DNA from: Agaribacillus aureus
Lineage (GTDB): Bacteria > Bacteroidota > Bacteroidia > Cytophagales > Cyclobacteriaceae
DNA: 40,000 nucleotides
NCBI GenBank assembly: GCA_030442055.1
Contig: JAUJEB010000007.1
Span: forward strand, 607,501 to 647,500
Reading direction: 5' to 3'
Positions 19,987 to 28,418 of this stretch are shown one piece after another. Each line of letters starts with the position of its first letter. The first letter of the stretch is position 1. A program made the position numbers and the translations under genes. The notes beneath the pieces are model-generated. The model saw only the letters and a list, made by a program, of their open reading frames with translations. It made no database searches and was not told the origin of the DNA.

Positions 19987-20841
19987 TTGATTATAGAGCA
20001 CCGTACCATACAACTGTTTGGGAAAAAGGTTTTTGAAAAAGCGATCGTGACACCTCCTTTCAAAAAGCCTAATCCATTGCCGGAAGAAGCCTGTTTCCTG
20101 TATGTCCTGGAGGGAGGTAATAATTCTTATTCCGAGCAGGAACACATTACCATTGGCCAGGACGAAGGTGTACTGATGAAGTGCGGCAACTATATGTACG
20201 ACGGCATACCCGATGACCAGACCGGTAGGTGCGGTATTGTCGCCATCCATTTTTATCCGGAAGTATTAGAAAGCGTTTACGCAAAAGACATTCCATCCTT
20301 TTTAAAAAACGAAAAGAAAATATCCTTCCAGGCCAATATGACCCTGGTAGCCTCGGATGTTTTAATCAGGAAATATATAGAAAGCCTGTTATTTTATTTT
20401 GAAAACCCCAGGCTGGTCAATGATGAATTGTTGATATTAAAGTTTAAGGAAATCATTTTGCTACTCTTGAACACCAAAGATGCTCCCGGGGTCTTTGAAA
20501 TTATGCACAATTTGTTTTCTCCAAAATCTTTTTCCTTTAAAGAAGTAGTGGAAGCCCATATTTTTTCACCGCTCAACACGGCTGACCTCGCCAGGTTAAC
20601 CCATCATAGCCTGGCTTCCTTTAAGCGGGAATTTAAAAAAATTTACAAGGATAGCCCTGCCAATTATATAAAATGCAGGCGGCTGGAGAAAGCGGCAGCC
20701 TTGCTGGCAGTTTCAGACGAACGCATCAGTGTCATCGCCCATGAATGCCAGTTTCACGATACCGCACATTTTTCAAATTCGTTTAAAGCAAAATTCAAAC
20801 TTTCACCCTCAGAGTACCGATTGAGCCGATCACACAAGTAA
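19987..20841 (+). CDS. AraC family transcriptional regulator
   Basis: DNA-binding activator of 284 residues. Residues 1-170 resemble a cupin-like sensory domain (YVLEGG...GEGV-like pattern near 40-60). The last 95 residues hold the two helix-turn-helix motifs of the AraC family, with LARLTHHSLASFKREFKK and ISVIAHECQFHDTAHFSNSF, ending in LSPSEYR. The start is TTG; the residues after it already look like domain sequence. It is followed on the same strand, 103 bases on, by the NmrA-type reductase and its overlapping partner, which are its likely targets. The inducer is unknown. Confidence 0.9.
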   Translation: MIIEHRTIQLFGKKVFEKAIVTPPFKKPNPLPEEACFLYVLEGGNNSYSEQEHITIGQDEGVLMKCGNYMYDGIPDDQTGRCGIVAIHFYPEVLESVYAKDIPSFLKNEKKISFQANMTLVASDVLIRKYIESLLFYFENPRLVNDELLILKFKEIILLLLNTKDAPGVFEIMHNLFSPKSFSFKEVVEAHIFSPLNTADLARLTHHSLASFKREFKKIYKDSPANYIKCRRLEKAAALLAVSDERISVIAHECQFHDTAHFSNSFKAKFKLSPSEYRLSRSHK

Positions 20842-20944
20842 TTGAGCCAATTCTTAAAGTCCTTTCAGGTAAGTCGCCGTTTTAATCTCTTGTAATTGTT
20901 AATACAATAAAAGCGACCAACGCGCTTTTGAAAAGACATAAAAG

Positions 20945-22036
20945 ATGAAATCAAAAATATTAATAACAGCGGCAAACGGACACACCGGCTATCCGGCTGC
21001 CAGGGAGCTGCTGAGGTTAGGGTTTCCGGTTAGAGCCTTTGTGCGAAACGCCGACGCGGCGACAGCCAGGGAACTTAAAAAACAAGGCGCTGAAATATTC
21101 GCCGGAGATATTCAGGATATCAGGGATGTTAGAAAGGCCCTGGAAGATATTGAGCGCGCCTATTTTGTGCCCACCTATCCGAATGTACTTTTCCAGGGAG
21201 CCACTTTTGCTTCGGCGGCAAGGGAATTGGCATTGAAACATGTGGTATTGGTATCACAGTGGCTCAGCGCTAACGCACATCCCTCCGTGTACACCAAGGA
21301 GCATTGGCTGGTAGATGATATCTTCAGAGGGCTGGAGACTACCGGGCTTACAATGCTAAATCCCGGGTTGTTTGGTTTTGCCTATTTCATGACACCCCAG
21401 CCCCTGGCTCAATTTGGAATATTTCCTGATTTTGGAAGTAATGCCCCTCCCTCCAATGAGGATATTGGCCTGGTAGCGGCTCATATTTTAAAAGATCCGG
21501 GAAAACATGTTGGAAAAACTTACCGGGTTACCGGTAGGGAATTGCTTTCTGCACCACAAATGGCCGACGTTATTGGCAAGGTGCTGGGACGAAATGTAAA
21601 AGTTATGGAATTGCCTGAAAAGATGTTGCTCAAAGTATTAGGCGCCATGGGCTATCCCAGGATGGACATATCCCAGGTGAGGTATTATATAAGAGAAGGG
21701 CAACATAACACCTGGAATTTTAATGCCCCTACCTCCGTGGTAAGGGATATTGTTGGTAAGGAAGCGGATGATTTTGAAACCATCGTAAGAAGATATCTTT
21801 TACCACATCCTATGGCCAACCAGACGTTTGTCAATAAAATTAAAGCCATGATTTTTATGATCAAAGCCATGCTGACGCCCTCCTGGGATCCTGAAAAATT
21901 TGAAAAAGAACAAGGATTTCCGGTGTTTAAGCATATGACATTGTCCGGTCTGTCAAAGGAATGGAAAGCTACCCATGTAACAAATAATTTTTCACAAAAA
22001 AAACATAACGATAACTATGCAAATTTTAGCAATTGA
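20945..22036 (+). CDS. NmrA-type NAD(P)-binding oxidoreductase
   Basis: Atypical short-chain dehydrogenase of 363 residues. A Rossmann nucleotide-binding motif, ITAANGHTGYPAARELL (variant of GxxGxxG), opens the protein; RAFVRN at about 29-34 would contact the cofactor and prefers NADPH in relatives. QWLSANAHPS follows near 98. The catalytic Tyr-x-x-x-Lys is not obvious, as in NmrA-like proteins that only sense NAD(P). The last 70 residues extend beyond the core fold. The end overlaps the next gene by 20 bases, so both are made together. Likely regulated by the AraC gene upstream. Confidence 0.85.
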   Translation: MKSKILITAANGHTGYPAARELLRLGFPVRAFVRNADAATARELKKQGAEIFAGDIQDIRDVRKALEDIERAYFVPTYPNVLFQGATFASAARELALKHVVLVSQWLSANAHPSVYTKEHWLVDDIFRGLETTGLTMLNPGLFGFAYFMTPQPLAQFGIFPDFGSNAPPSNEDIGLVAAHILKDPGKHVGKTYRVTGRELLSAPQMADVIGKVLGRNVKVMELPEKMLLKVLGAMGYPRMDISQVRYYIREGQHNTWNFNAPTSVVRDIVGKEADDFETIVRRYLLPHPMANQTFVNKIKAMIFMIKAMLTPSWDPEKFEKEQGFPVFKHMTLSGLSKEWKATHVTNNFSQKKHNDNYANFSN

Positions 22037-22310
22037 CAAGCCCCAACAAGGGATAACCGAGGAGGCTTTAGCGCCGCACCTTCCTCAGGAATTGGCGCAG
22101 ACTATAGGCCTTTACCTGGAAGAAAAGATCCGTACTTTTTACTTTCGTAAAGATCGTCCGGGAGTGATATTTCTGCTGGAAAGCGATTCTATGGCACATG
22201 CCAGGGAAATGCTTGACCAACTTCCGCTTGTTCAGGAAAAATTACTGGATTTTGATTTGATTCCTATAGGACCATTAAAGCCCTTGGAAATGTTACTCCA
22301 AAATGCATAA
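22017..22310 (+). CDS. Small dimeric alpha/beta-barrel protein (muconolactone-isomerase-like)
   Basis: A 97-residue cytoplasmic protein with a ferredoxin-like pattern: MQILAIDKPQQGITEE at the start, then TFYFRKDRPGVIFLLE and the AREMLDQLPLVQEKL helix. Related sequences are often annotated as muconolactone isomerase-like or, wrongly, superoxide dismutase. It overlaps the NmrA-type gene by 20 bases, which implies coupled translation and a joint role, perhaps in handling a reactive small molecule. This is inference. Confidence 0.8.
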   Translation: MQILAIDKPQQGITEEALAPHLPQELAQTIGLYLEEKIRTFYFRKDRPGVIFLLESDSMAHAREMLDQLPLVQEKLLDFDLIPIGPLKPLEMLLQNA

Positions 22311-22319
22311 TGGTTATTC

Positions 22320-22355
22320 GCTCCTGGCACTTGTGGTTGCCGGGAGCTTTAAATT
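22320..22355 (+). terminator. Terminator of the AraC/NmrA cluster
   Basis: A 10-bp stem (GCTCCTGGCA with TGCCGGGAGC, one G-T), an 8-base loop, then TTTAAATT. It lies nine bases after the stop of the 97-residue gene. Confidence 0.7.
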
Positions 22356-22520
22356 AAGGATTTTTCGGCAAGCGATTTAACGCAGAACGACCAGCTATAT
22401 CTTCCAGCGAGAGTGGTACCTGTTGTTTTTGTTAATTTTGTTATCTTTATTAAGCCGGTAAATGTATTGGCGTGGTGGCCGGTCTCATTACCTGGTTTTA
22501 GCTCATTTAACACGTTAGCC

Positions 22521-23210
22521 ATGAATACGATCATACACACCCCAACCAATAGGCTGGATGATAGTGTTGACTTTTATTTAAAATTGAATTTTAAGGTTAT
22601 TTCAGATGATCAAACCACCCTCGTTTCAGATGGCCGTGTAATCATTGAGATCAATCCGGACCGGTTTGCAAGGGCTGGCGTAAAGCTGTTTGATACCAGT
22701 TGGAAGCAGGTCGTGGATAAACTGAGAAAAATTACGACGGTTATTGATATCGATCACGGGTATCTGCTAAGTGATCCAAGTGGTGTTTGGGTTTATTTAA
22801 TGGAAGCCCCCATCAATAACAACTATGATTTGTCCTCGACAACCCCATCAGTATTAGGAAATTTTGCAGGACTAAGCCTTGAAACCATTCCAATGAACAC
22901 ATCCTTCCAAGTTTGGCAGATATTAGGGTTTTCGAAAAAGATGGGATCAGTCGAGCAAGGCTGGGTAAGCCTGGCTAACGCAGATGAGATGACGGTAAGT
23001 TTAATGAAACCTTTAAGTTGTCCTCATTTATTTTTTAACCCGTCGTTGACTTATTTTAATGGAGAAAATAACCTGGCGATCATTGAAAAAATCAGGGCGT
23101 TAAATATTCCAATTGCCGAAGAGATCACCTATTTCAATAATTCCGGGATTGTTGACAATATCATCATCAGGGACCCGGGCGGCTTTGGGTATTTTATATT
23201 TAATGATTGA
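22521..23210 (+). CDS. VOC-like protein with two domains
   Basis: A 229-residue cytoplasmic protein made of two glyoxalase-like halves: the first has HTPTNRLDDSVDFYLKLNFK and ends LLSDPSGVWVYLMEA, the second ends IIRDPGGFGYFIFND. The ATG at 22521 is chosen over 22413, because the first 36 residues of the longer reading are non-coding in character and the domain begins directly at the later ATG. Metal ligands cannot be assigned with confidence. It is the second VOC protein within 3 kb, and may act on related compounds. Confidence 0.8.
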   Translation: MNTIIHTPTNRLDDSVDFYLKLNFKVISDDQTTLVSDGRVIIEINPDRFARAGVKLFDTSWKQVVDKLRKITTVIDIDHGYLLSDPSGVWVYLMEAPINNNYDLSSTTPSVLGNFAGLSLETIPMNTSFQVWQILGFSKKMGSVEQGWVSLANADEMTVSLMKPLSCPHLFFNPSLTYFNGENNLAIIEKIRALNIPIAEEITYFNNSGIVDNIIIRDPGGFGYFIFND

Positions 23211-23376
23211 TAGTAATCGTTTAATCCTATATTTTGTCAATTAGATATTTGCTAAAAAGAATATTAACATTACAAGTTTCGGAGTGTCGTTAACCTTGGT
23301 AGTGTAAGCTTGAAAAATTAATATAACACGATTGGAGGCTTAAAGGCTTTGCTCCGGTACATGAACAAAAACAATT

Positions 23377-24084
23377 ATGACAAGATATTTAACAGCTTTC
23401 GTGCTTTTGTACTGCACTACTACCTTGATAGATTGTTATGGACAAGTTTTAAATTTTGATTTGACATGGACAGGTAGTTCCTACAAAGGTGTGGTTGAAC
23501 CTAAATATTTCGATAGCCTGGTGCTGGAACCCTTAAATAAACAGCCAGATCAATTATTAAATGCTACCGGCACCCTGTATAACTCCGAGCATGGGAATTT
23601 CAACTTCACGATTGTGGAAAACATATTTGATAATTCCAACGATTTGATGTTTAAAGTAATTTTTGGTTGGTTTCCGATAACCCATATTAGCTTTACAAAT
23701 GACAGTCTTAGATTTTCCTGGGACTGGGACTTCAGGCCCGCTCCTAATGCCGGAGATTTGAAAATTTTGAAACGTGCCGATGAAATACTAAGTACTGAAG
23801 CGTCATGGAATAACGCGGACGACCGAAAATGTGAAGATGATAACAAAAACAAAAAGTGGAGTTTATATTGCGCATTGTACAAAGCTTCTTTTGATATGAT
23901 CGGAGATTTTAATCATAGAAACTCAGCACTTGGTATGGTAAGAACAACCATCGAAGAACTCACACCAGGTAAAGTGTATGCTCATCGCCTCATGGATTTC
24001 AATAACCAAAATAGCTTTAAAGACATACAGGAAGTATTAAGGCGCTCCATTGAAAAATTTGAAAATATGCCGTCAAAGGATTGA
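23377..24084 (+). CDS. Exported protein, C-terminal half DUF6197-like
   Basis: A 235-residue protein with a signal peptide at about 1-22 (ending DCYGQ). The N-terminal half is beta-rich and unrecognised. The C-terminal half reads like the DUF6197 pattern: W-x-x-x-C-A-L-Y-K-A followed by a helix, then DFNNQNSFKDIQEVLRRSIE, comparable with W-N-D-x-x-x-x-x-x-x-E-V-L-x-x-L-x-x-A-I. If correct, this is an unusual exported version. The gene is followed after 103 bases by a Crp/Fnr regulator, without clear functional link. Confidence 0.65.
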   Translation: MTRYLTAFVLLYCTTTLIDCYGQVLNFDLTWTGSSYKGVVEPKYFDSLVLEPLNKQPDQLLNATGTLYNSEHGNFNFTIVENIFDNSNDLMFKVIFGWFPITHISFTNDSLRFSWDWDFRPAPNAGDLKILKRADEILSTEASWNNADDRKCEDDNKNKKWSLYCALYKASFDMIGDFNHRNSALGMVRTTIEELTPGKVYAHRLMDFNNQNSFKDIQEVLRRSIEKFENMPSKD

Positions 24085-24187
24085 CCGGATAGTTATGATA
24101 AACTTTGTGCCATTGACCGTATCAGAGAGAGACCAACTTAAACAAATTTCCCTGAAGCATACCCGTTCTTTAGCTCAATGAACATTA

Positions 24188-24769
24188 ATGAATACTGATC
24201 CACTTATCGAAAGTTTTTCCAACTATTGGCCCCTGGAAAACCCGGCCATGGAGGCGCTAAAAAAAAGCGCAAAACCCGTTACCCTGCAGAGGAGAGCATA
24301 TCTTTTGAAGACAGGTGAACATTGTAATCATTTCTCCTTTGTGGTTAAAGGGTGCCTTAAAATGTATAAGGTTGATGATAAGGGTAATCAACACAACCTG
24401 CAGTTTTCCATAGAAAATGACTGGATAGCTGATTATGGAAGCTTCTATGCGGAAGAGCCCAGTGATCTATGCATTCAGGCCCTGGAATCCTCGCGTATAC
24501 TGCAAATAGAAAGGAATGATCTATTCTATTTGTATGATAATTTTCCGGTTTTCGACAGAAATTTCAGGATTATTATTGAAAATGCCTTTATTGAGCAGCA
24601 AAAAAGGGTACTGCAAAACATCAGTTCCACAGCCGAAGAGCGTTATTTATATTTTTTGAAAAAATATCCCGACCTCTTCAATCGTATATCTAATGTGCAA
24701 ATCGCCTCCTACATCGGTGTTACCCCTGAATTTTTAAGTATGATTCGCAAGAAGATAGCTTCGAGGTAA
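24188..24769 (+). CDS. Crp/Fnr family transcriptional regulator
   Basis: A 193-residue regulator with a cyclic-nucleotide-binding-like domain at about 15-125 (LLKTGEHCNHFSFVVKGCLK) and a helix-turn-helix at the end (ISNVQIASYIGVTPEFLSMI at 165-184). The cAMP-contacting residues of Crp and the iron-sulfur cysteines of Fnr are absent, as in the many Bacteroidota members whose ligand is unknown. The bile-acid-symporter-family gene 289 bases downstream is a possible target. Confidence 0.88.
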   Translation: MNTDPLIESFSNYWPLENPAMEALKKSAKPVTLQRRAYLLKTGEHCNHFSFVVKGCLKMYKVDDKGNQHNLQFSIENDWIADYGSFYAEEPSDLCIQALESSRILQIERNDLFYLYDNFPVFDRNFRIIIENAFIEQQKRVLQNISSTAEERYLYFLKKYPDLFNRISNVQIASYIGVTPEFLSMIRKKIASR

Positions 24770-25058
24770 TTCCTGTGATTTTACATAACGACTTATGGCG
24801 CTCTTGGGGAAAATCATATCTCAGCTATCACTATTAAAATGATGTGTGGAAGAAGTCACAAAATAGGGACCAGGCTCCAATACGCTGATCGAAAGCGGTC
24901 GCCATTTTAACAGTGCCAGATGATTTCAATATTTGATATTTTGGTGATAAAAATTAATATTTTGTTAAATTATCACCTTTAACAGTCGTAATTATTGTAA
25001 TTTTTTATAGTATATTGAAAATTTATTACCACCCTCTATATAACTGACTTATTAAAAT
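24770..25058. other. Intergenic region with inverted repeat and shared 14-mer
   Basis: No gene seen in these 289 bases. GGTGATAA (24943-24950) and TTATCACC (24970-24977) form an 8-bp inverted repeat upstream of the transporter and may be regulatory. GGTCGCCATTTTAA at 24897-24910 recurs exactly at 31879-31892. Confidence 0.5.
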
Positions 25059-25931
25059 ATGGATAAAGCTTCTACCATTATTTTAGCTGCCTCTCTTATC
25101 ATCATTATGCTGGGAATGGGATTGTCGTTGGTTTTTGACGATTTTAAACGGGTTGTCAAGTACCCCAAGGCGATTTTGGTTGGATTAACCAATCAGTTAA
25201 TACTTTTACCCTTAATTGGATTTGTAATAGCCGTACTATTTCCCCTAAAGCCCGAAATCGCCATTGGAATTATGATTTTGGCAGCTTGCCCGGGAGGACC
25301 CACCTCCAATTTAATAACCCATCTGGCAAAAGCAGATCTGGCATTATCTGTTTCATTGACAGCATTAAGCAGTCTGATCACCATTATAACGATACCCTTT
25401 ATTGTAAACTTTGCCCTCATACATTTTTTGGACCAGGGGCAATTGGTAAAGTTGAACGTGATTGAAACGATTCTTCAGATCATGGTCATTATTGTTATTC
25501 CGGTATCTATTGGCATGTTAATAAGGCGATATAAGGAGCGTTTTGCTATGAAGATGGCAAATCCGGTGCGAAAGATGTCAGGCGTGGTGATGGCTTTGAT
25601 TATTATAGGGATCGTTATTAAAGAGAAAGACAACATGTTGTCTTACTTTCGACAGGCAGGACTGGTTGCGTTATCTTTAAATGTGGCGACCATGCTCGTT
25701 GGTTATTATTCAGCAAAGTTATTTAAAATCAAAGATACCGGAGCTTTTTCCATTTCAATTGAATCAGGTATTCAAAACGGGACTTTAGCTATCACCATAG
25801 CTGTGGTATTATTAGGAAATTCGGCCTATGCGATAGCCCCGGCAATTTATAGTTTGTTAATGTTTTTAACAGGCGGGTTTGCCATTTATTTAGGTATTCA
25901 AAGAAGTAAAGCCAGAAGTGTTAATGCTTAA
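25059..25931 (+). CDS. Bile acid:sodium symporter family transporter
   Basis: Inner-membrane transporter of 290 residues with about nine hydrophobic helices. The family signature is present: MILAACPGGPTSNLITHLAK at about 72-91, with the two crossing helices, and ESGIQNGTLAITIA near 234-247 as the second sodium-site segment. Members carry bile acids, pantoate, sulfonates or other organic anions with sodium; the substrate here is not evident. The gene is single, with a probable operator region upstream. Confidence 0.88.
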   Translation: MDKASTIILAASLIIIMLGMGLSLVFDDFKRVVKYPKAILVGLTNQLILLPLIGFVIAVLFPLKPEIAIGIMILAACPGGPTSNLITHLAKADLALSVSLTALSSLITIITIPFIVNFALIHFLDQGQLVKLNVIETILQIMVIIVIPVSIGMLIRRYKERFAMKMANPVRKMSGVVMALIIIGIVIKEKDNMLSYFRQAGLVALSLNVATMLVGYYSAKLFKIKDTGAFSISIESGIQNGTLAITIAVVLLGNSAYAIAPAIYSLLMFLTGGFAIYLGIQRSKARSVNA

Positions 25932-26048
25932 AGTGCATTTAGTTTGATTGGCTTGCTGAGCAAAACTGTATAGGCAAGGGTTCTGTAACTGGTGAGTGTG
26001 CGGGGCAGTTTAGATCGATTAAAGGACTGTCAGTGGGTAATCCCCTCC

Positions 26049-26411
26049 TCATTGTATACTGGTCACCTCTTTTCTCTTTAAGTGCCTGGACAGGAGCTTG
26101 ACTTCAAAATCCATTTCATTCAGGGAGTACTGGCTCAACTCTTTATTATGATCCCAAACGATTAATTTGTCTTTTCCACCTGTAACCAACTTACCCACAT
26201 CCCCGGTGGCGTGATAGGAGAGATAAGCATAGTTATTGATGATGCAATAAAATCTGACACTGTAGGTAAATTGGTCGGATGTATCGACGAGGTCATAGTA
26301 AAACTTTACTTTTTCACCCTCAATCTCAATTTTAATATTGTCTGCCTTCTGTCCATAGGCATTAGACCCAATGATAATACCTACCAAAAAAATCCATAAT
26401 AGACGCTTCAT
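26049..26411 (-). CDS. Small exported protein, SUMF-associated N-terminal-domain-like
   Basis: A 120-residue protein with signal peptide 1-20 (ending NAYGQ). The remaining domain, with VKFYYDLVDTS, GDVGKLVTGGKDKLIVWDHN and a final acidic-to-basic strand, resembles the N-terminal domain of Bacteroidota proteins that otherwise continue into a formylglycine-generating-enzyme-like (SUMF1) region; here that region is missing. It may be a stand-alone domain. No role is known. A long inverted repeat lies 62 bases upstream of its start. Confidence 0.65.
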   Translation of the reverse strand: MKRLLWIFLVGIIIGSNAYGQKADNIKIEIEGEKVKFYYDLVDTSDQFTYSVRFYCIINNYAYLSYHATGDVGKLVTGGKDKLIVWDHNKELSQYSLNEMDFEVKLLSRHLKRKEVTSIQ

Positions 26412-26472
26412 AAATCAATTTAGTAGTTTAAGGTTATGTGCTGTACCTGCTGAAAATCAGCACAATATAGTA

Positions 26473-26507
26473 TATTGATTAATAAACATGCAAATTATTA
26501 ATCAATA
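26473..26507. promoter_or_regulatory. 13-bp perfect inverted repeat
   Basis: TATTGATTAATAA and TTATTAATCAATA separated by nine bases, with a further ATTGAT at 26508-26513. It lies between the small exported gene and pruA, upstream of the former (62 bases from its start). The absence of a T run argues for an operator rather than a terminator. Confidence 0.5.
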
Positions 26508-26630
26508 ATTGATATCGTAGGTAGTGAATTGGTGAACCGTGGACAGCTACAAAAGGACTATTTCACTAAATAATAGCATAATTACTTTAATCGTTACCGG
26601 ATCCGGTGAAAAAGCCCTTTTGGCAAATTT

Positions 26631-28262
26631 CTACTTTTCTTCCATAAAAGGATACCTAAAATCTGTAGGGGGAACCAAGGTTTCCTTGATGGTCCTGGGT
26701 GAGACCCAGCGCAATAAATTGATCATCGAGCCTGCTTTGTCATTGGTACCGGAACCTCTGGCGCCTCCAAAAGGTTGTTGCCCGACGACAGCCCCGGTGG
26801 GTTTATCATTGATGTAGAAGTTACCGGCGGCATTAACCAGTTTGTTAGTGGCCATTTCGATTACTTGTCTGTCGGTAGCGAATAGCGCTCCTGTAAGGGC
26901 ATAAGGCGAAGTCTGGTCTATAAGCTCCAGGGTTTCCAGGAAGTGTTCTTCCTGATATACATAAATCGTAATCACCGGGCCAAATATTTCCTCACACATG
27001 GTTGTGTATTGAGGGTCTTTTGTTAGTAAGATGGTAGGTTGGATAAAATACCCTTCCGACTTGTCATAGCTGCCGCCAACCAGGATTTCTACCAGGTCAC
27101 TTTCTTTGGCATCATCGATGTATTGAGCAATTTTATTAAAAGATTTTTCGTCGATGACGGCATTAAAAAAGTTTGAAAAGTCTTCCACACCCCCCATATT
27201 GATATCTTTAACATCGTTGAGGATATATTTTTTTACTTCGTCCCACATCCCGGAGGGGATGTAAGCTCTCGATGCTGCCGAGCATTTTTGTCCCTGATAT
27301 TCAAATGCCCCCCTGGTGATGGCGGTCGCAACCTCTTGGGGATAGGCAGATTCGTGGGCGACGATAAAATCCTTGCCACCTGTTTCTCCGACAATTCTGG
27401 GATAGGCTTTGTATTTATGGATATTTTCGCCAATTGTCTTCCATAACTGTTGAAATACCTGGGTGCTTCCCGTAAAGTGCAGGCCGGCAAAGTCAGGGTG
27501 TTCAAATATAATGTCGCCTGCCACCGGTCCGTCGACATAAATCAGGTTAATTACCCCATCCGGAAGTCCCGCTTTTTTAAATACCTCCATGATAACATTG
27601 GCCGCATATATCTGTGTATAGGCTGGTTTCCACACCACGGTATTGCCCATCAGGGCGGGCGCAGAGGGCAAATTCCCTGCGATAGCTGTGAAATTAAAAG
27701 GTGTCAAAGCAAATATAAAGCCTTCCAGCGGCCGCTGCTCGATTCGATTCCAGACCCCGGGTGATGATTGTGGCTGCTCCTTATATATTTCTGCCATGTA
27801 ACTGACGTTAAATCGCAAAAAGTCAATTAACTCGCATGCCGAATCAATTTCAGCCTGATAGGCGTTCTTGGATTGACCCAACATGGTGGCAGCATTGATC
27901 TTGCAGCGATAAGGTCCGGCGATCAGCTCAGCCGCTTTAAGAAAAATACTGGCTCTGTGCTCCCATGACATTTTTGTCCAGCCTTCTCTGGCTGCCAGCG
28001 CTGCGTCGATGGCCTGTTCAACATGGCCGGCATCCCCCTCGTTAAAATGTCCCAATAGATGTTGATGATCGTGTGGGGGACTCAGCGGTAGTTTTTTTTC
28101 TGTGGTAATTTCTTCCCCACCAATGTACATGGGGATGTCTATTTTAGCAGATCGGGCCTCTTCAATGGCTGATTTCAGTGCAGCTCTTTCGGGAGAGCCA
28201 GGCGCATAACTTTTTACAGGTTCATTTTCAGGTGAAGGAACATTAAAAAATCCTTTAAGCAT
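26631..28262 (-). CDS. pruA: L-glutamate gamma-semialdehyde dehydrogenase
   Basis: Oxidises glutamate semialdehyde (from pyrroline-5-carboxylate) to glutamate with NAD, the second step of proline breakdown. The 543-residue length is that of the stand-alone enzyme. Seen are the cofactor and substrate loop FNFTAIAGNLP near 198, the general base region IVGETGGKDFI near 290, the nucleophile in YQGQKCSAASRAY near 325, and the C-terminal QPFGGARGSGTN. The proline dehydrogenase gene (putA-type) is not in the window. Confidence 0.95.
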   Translation of the reverse strand: MLKGFFNVPSPENEPVKSYAPGSPERAALKSAIEEARSAKIDIPMYIGGEEITTEKKLPLSPPHDHQHLLGHFNEGDAGHVEQAIDAALAAREGWTKMSWEHRASIFLKAAELIAGPYRCKINAATMLGQSKNAYQAEIDSACELIDFLRFNVSYMAEIYKEQPQSSPGVWNRIEQRPLEGFIFALTPFNFTAIAGNLPSAPALMGNTVVWKPAYTQIYAANVIMEVFKKAGLPDGVINLIYVDGPVAGDIIFEHPDFAGLHFTGSTQVFQQLWKTIGENIHKYKAYPRIVGETGGKDFIVAHESAYPQEVATAITRGAFEYQGQKCSAASRAYIPSGMWDEVKKYILNDVKDINMGGVEDFSNFFNAVIDEKSFNKIAQYIDDAKESDLVEILVGGSYDKSEGYFIQPTILLTKDPQYTTMCEEIFGPVITIYVYQEEHFLETLELIDQTSPYALTGALFATDRQVIEMATNKLVNAAGNFYINDKPTGAVVGQQPFGGARGSGTNDKAGSMINLLRWVSPRTIKETLVPPTDFRYPFMEEK

Positions 28263-28356
28263 TGCAATATGGGTTTTTTTGTTTTTTTAATACTATTCTC
28301 AATGTTGTCTAAAATCAATTTTTCCTGAAGAAAAAGTAATTTTATCATATTGCCGG

Positions 28357-28364
28357 CAAATTTA
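28357..28364 (-). promoter_or_regulatory. Possible -7 element for pruA
   Basis: TAAATTTG on the minus strand matches TAnnTTTG, 95 bases upstream of pruA. No clear TTG at the right distance, so weak. Confidence 0.3.
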
Positions 28365-28418
28365 AATAATCAGTCCGTCATATTTTAGTAATTTCCGGAT
28401 GACACCTGTAAATTTATT

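Noticed and set aside
26539-26817. Plus-strand frame of 92 codons
   Set aside because: Two-thirds is antisense to the end of pruA, and its upstream part shows no gene-like features.
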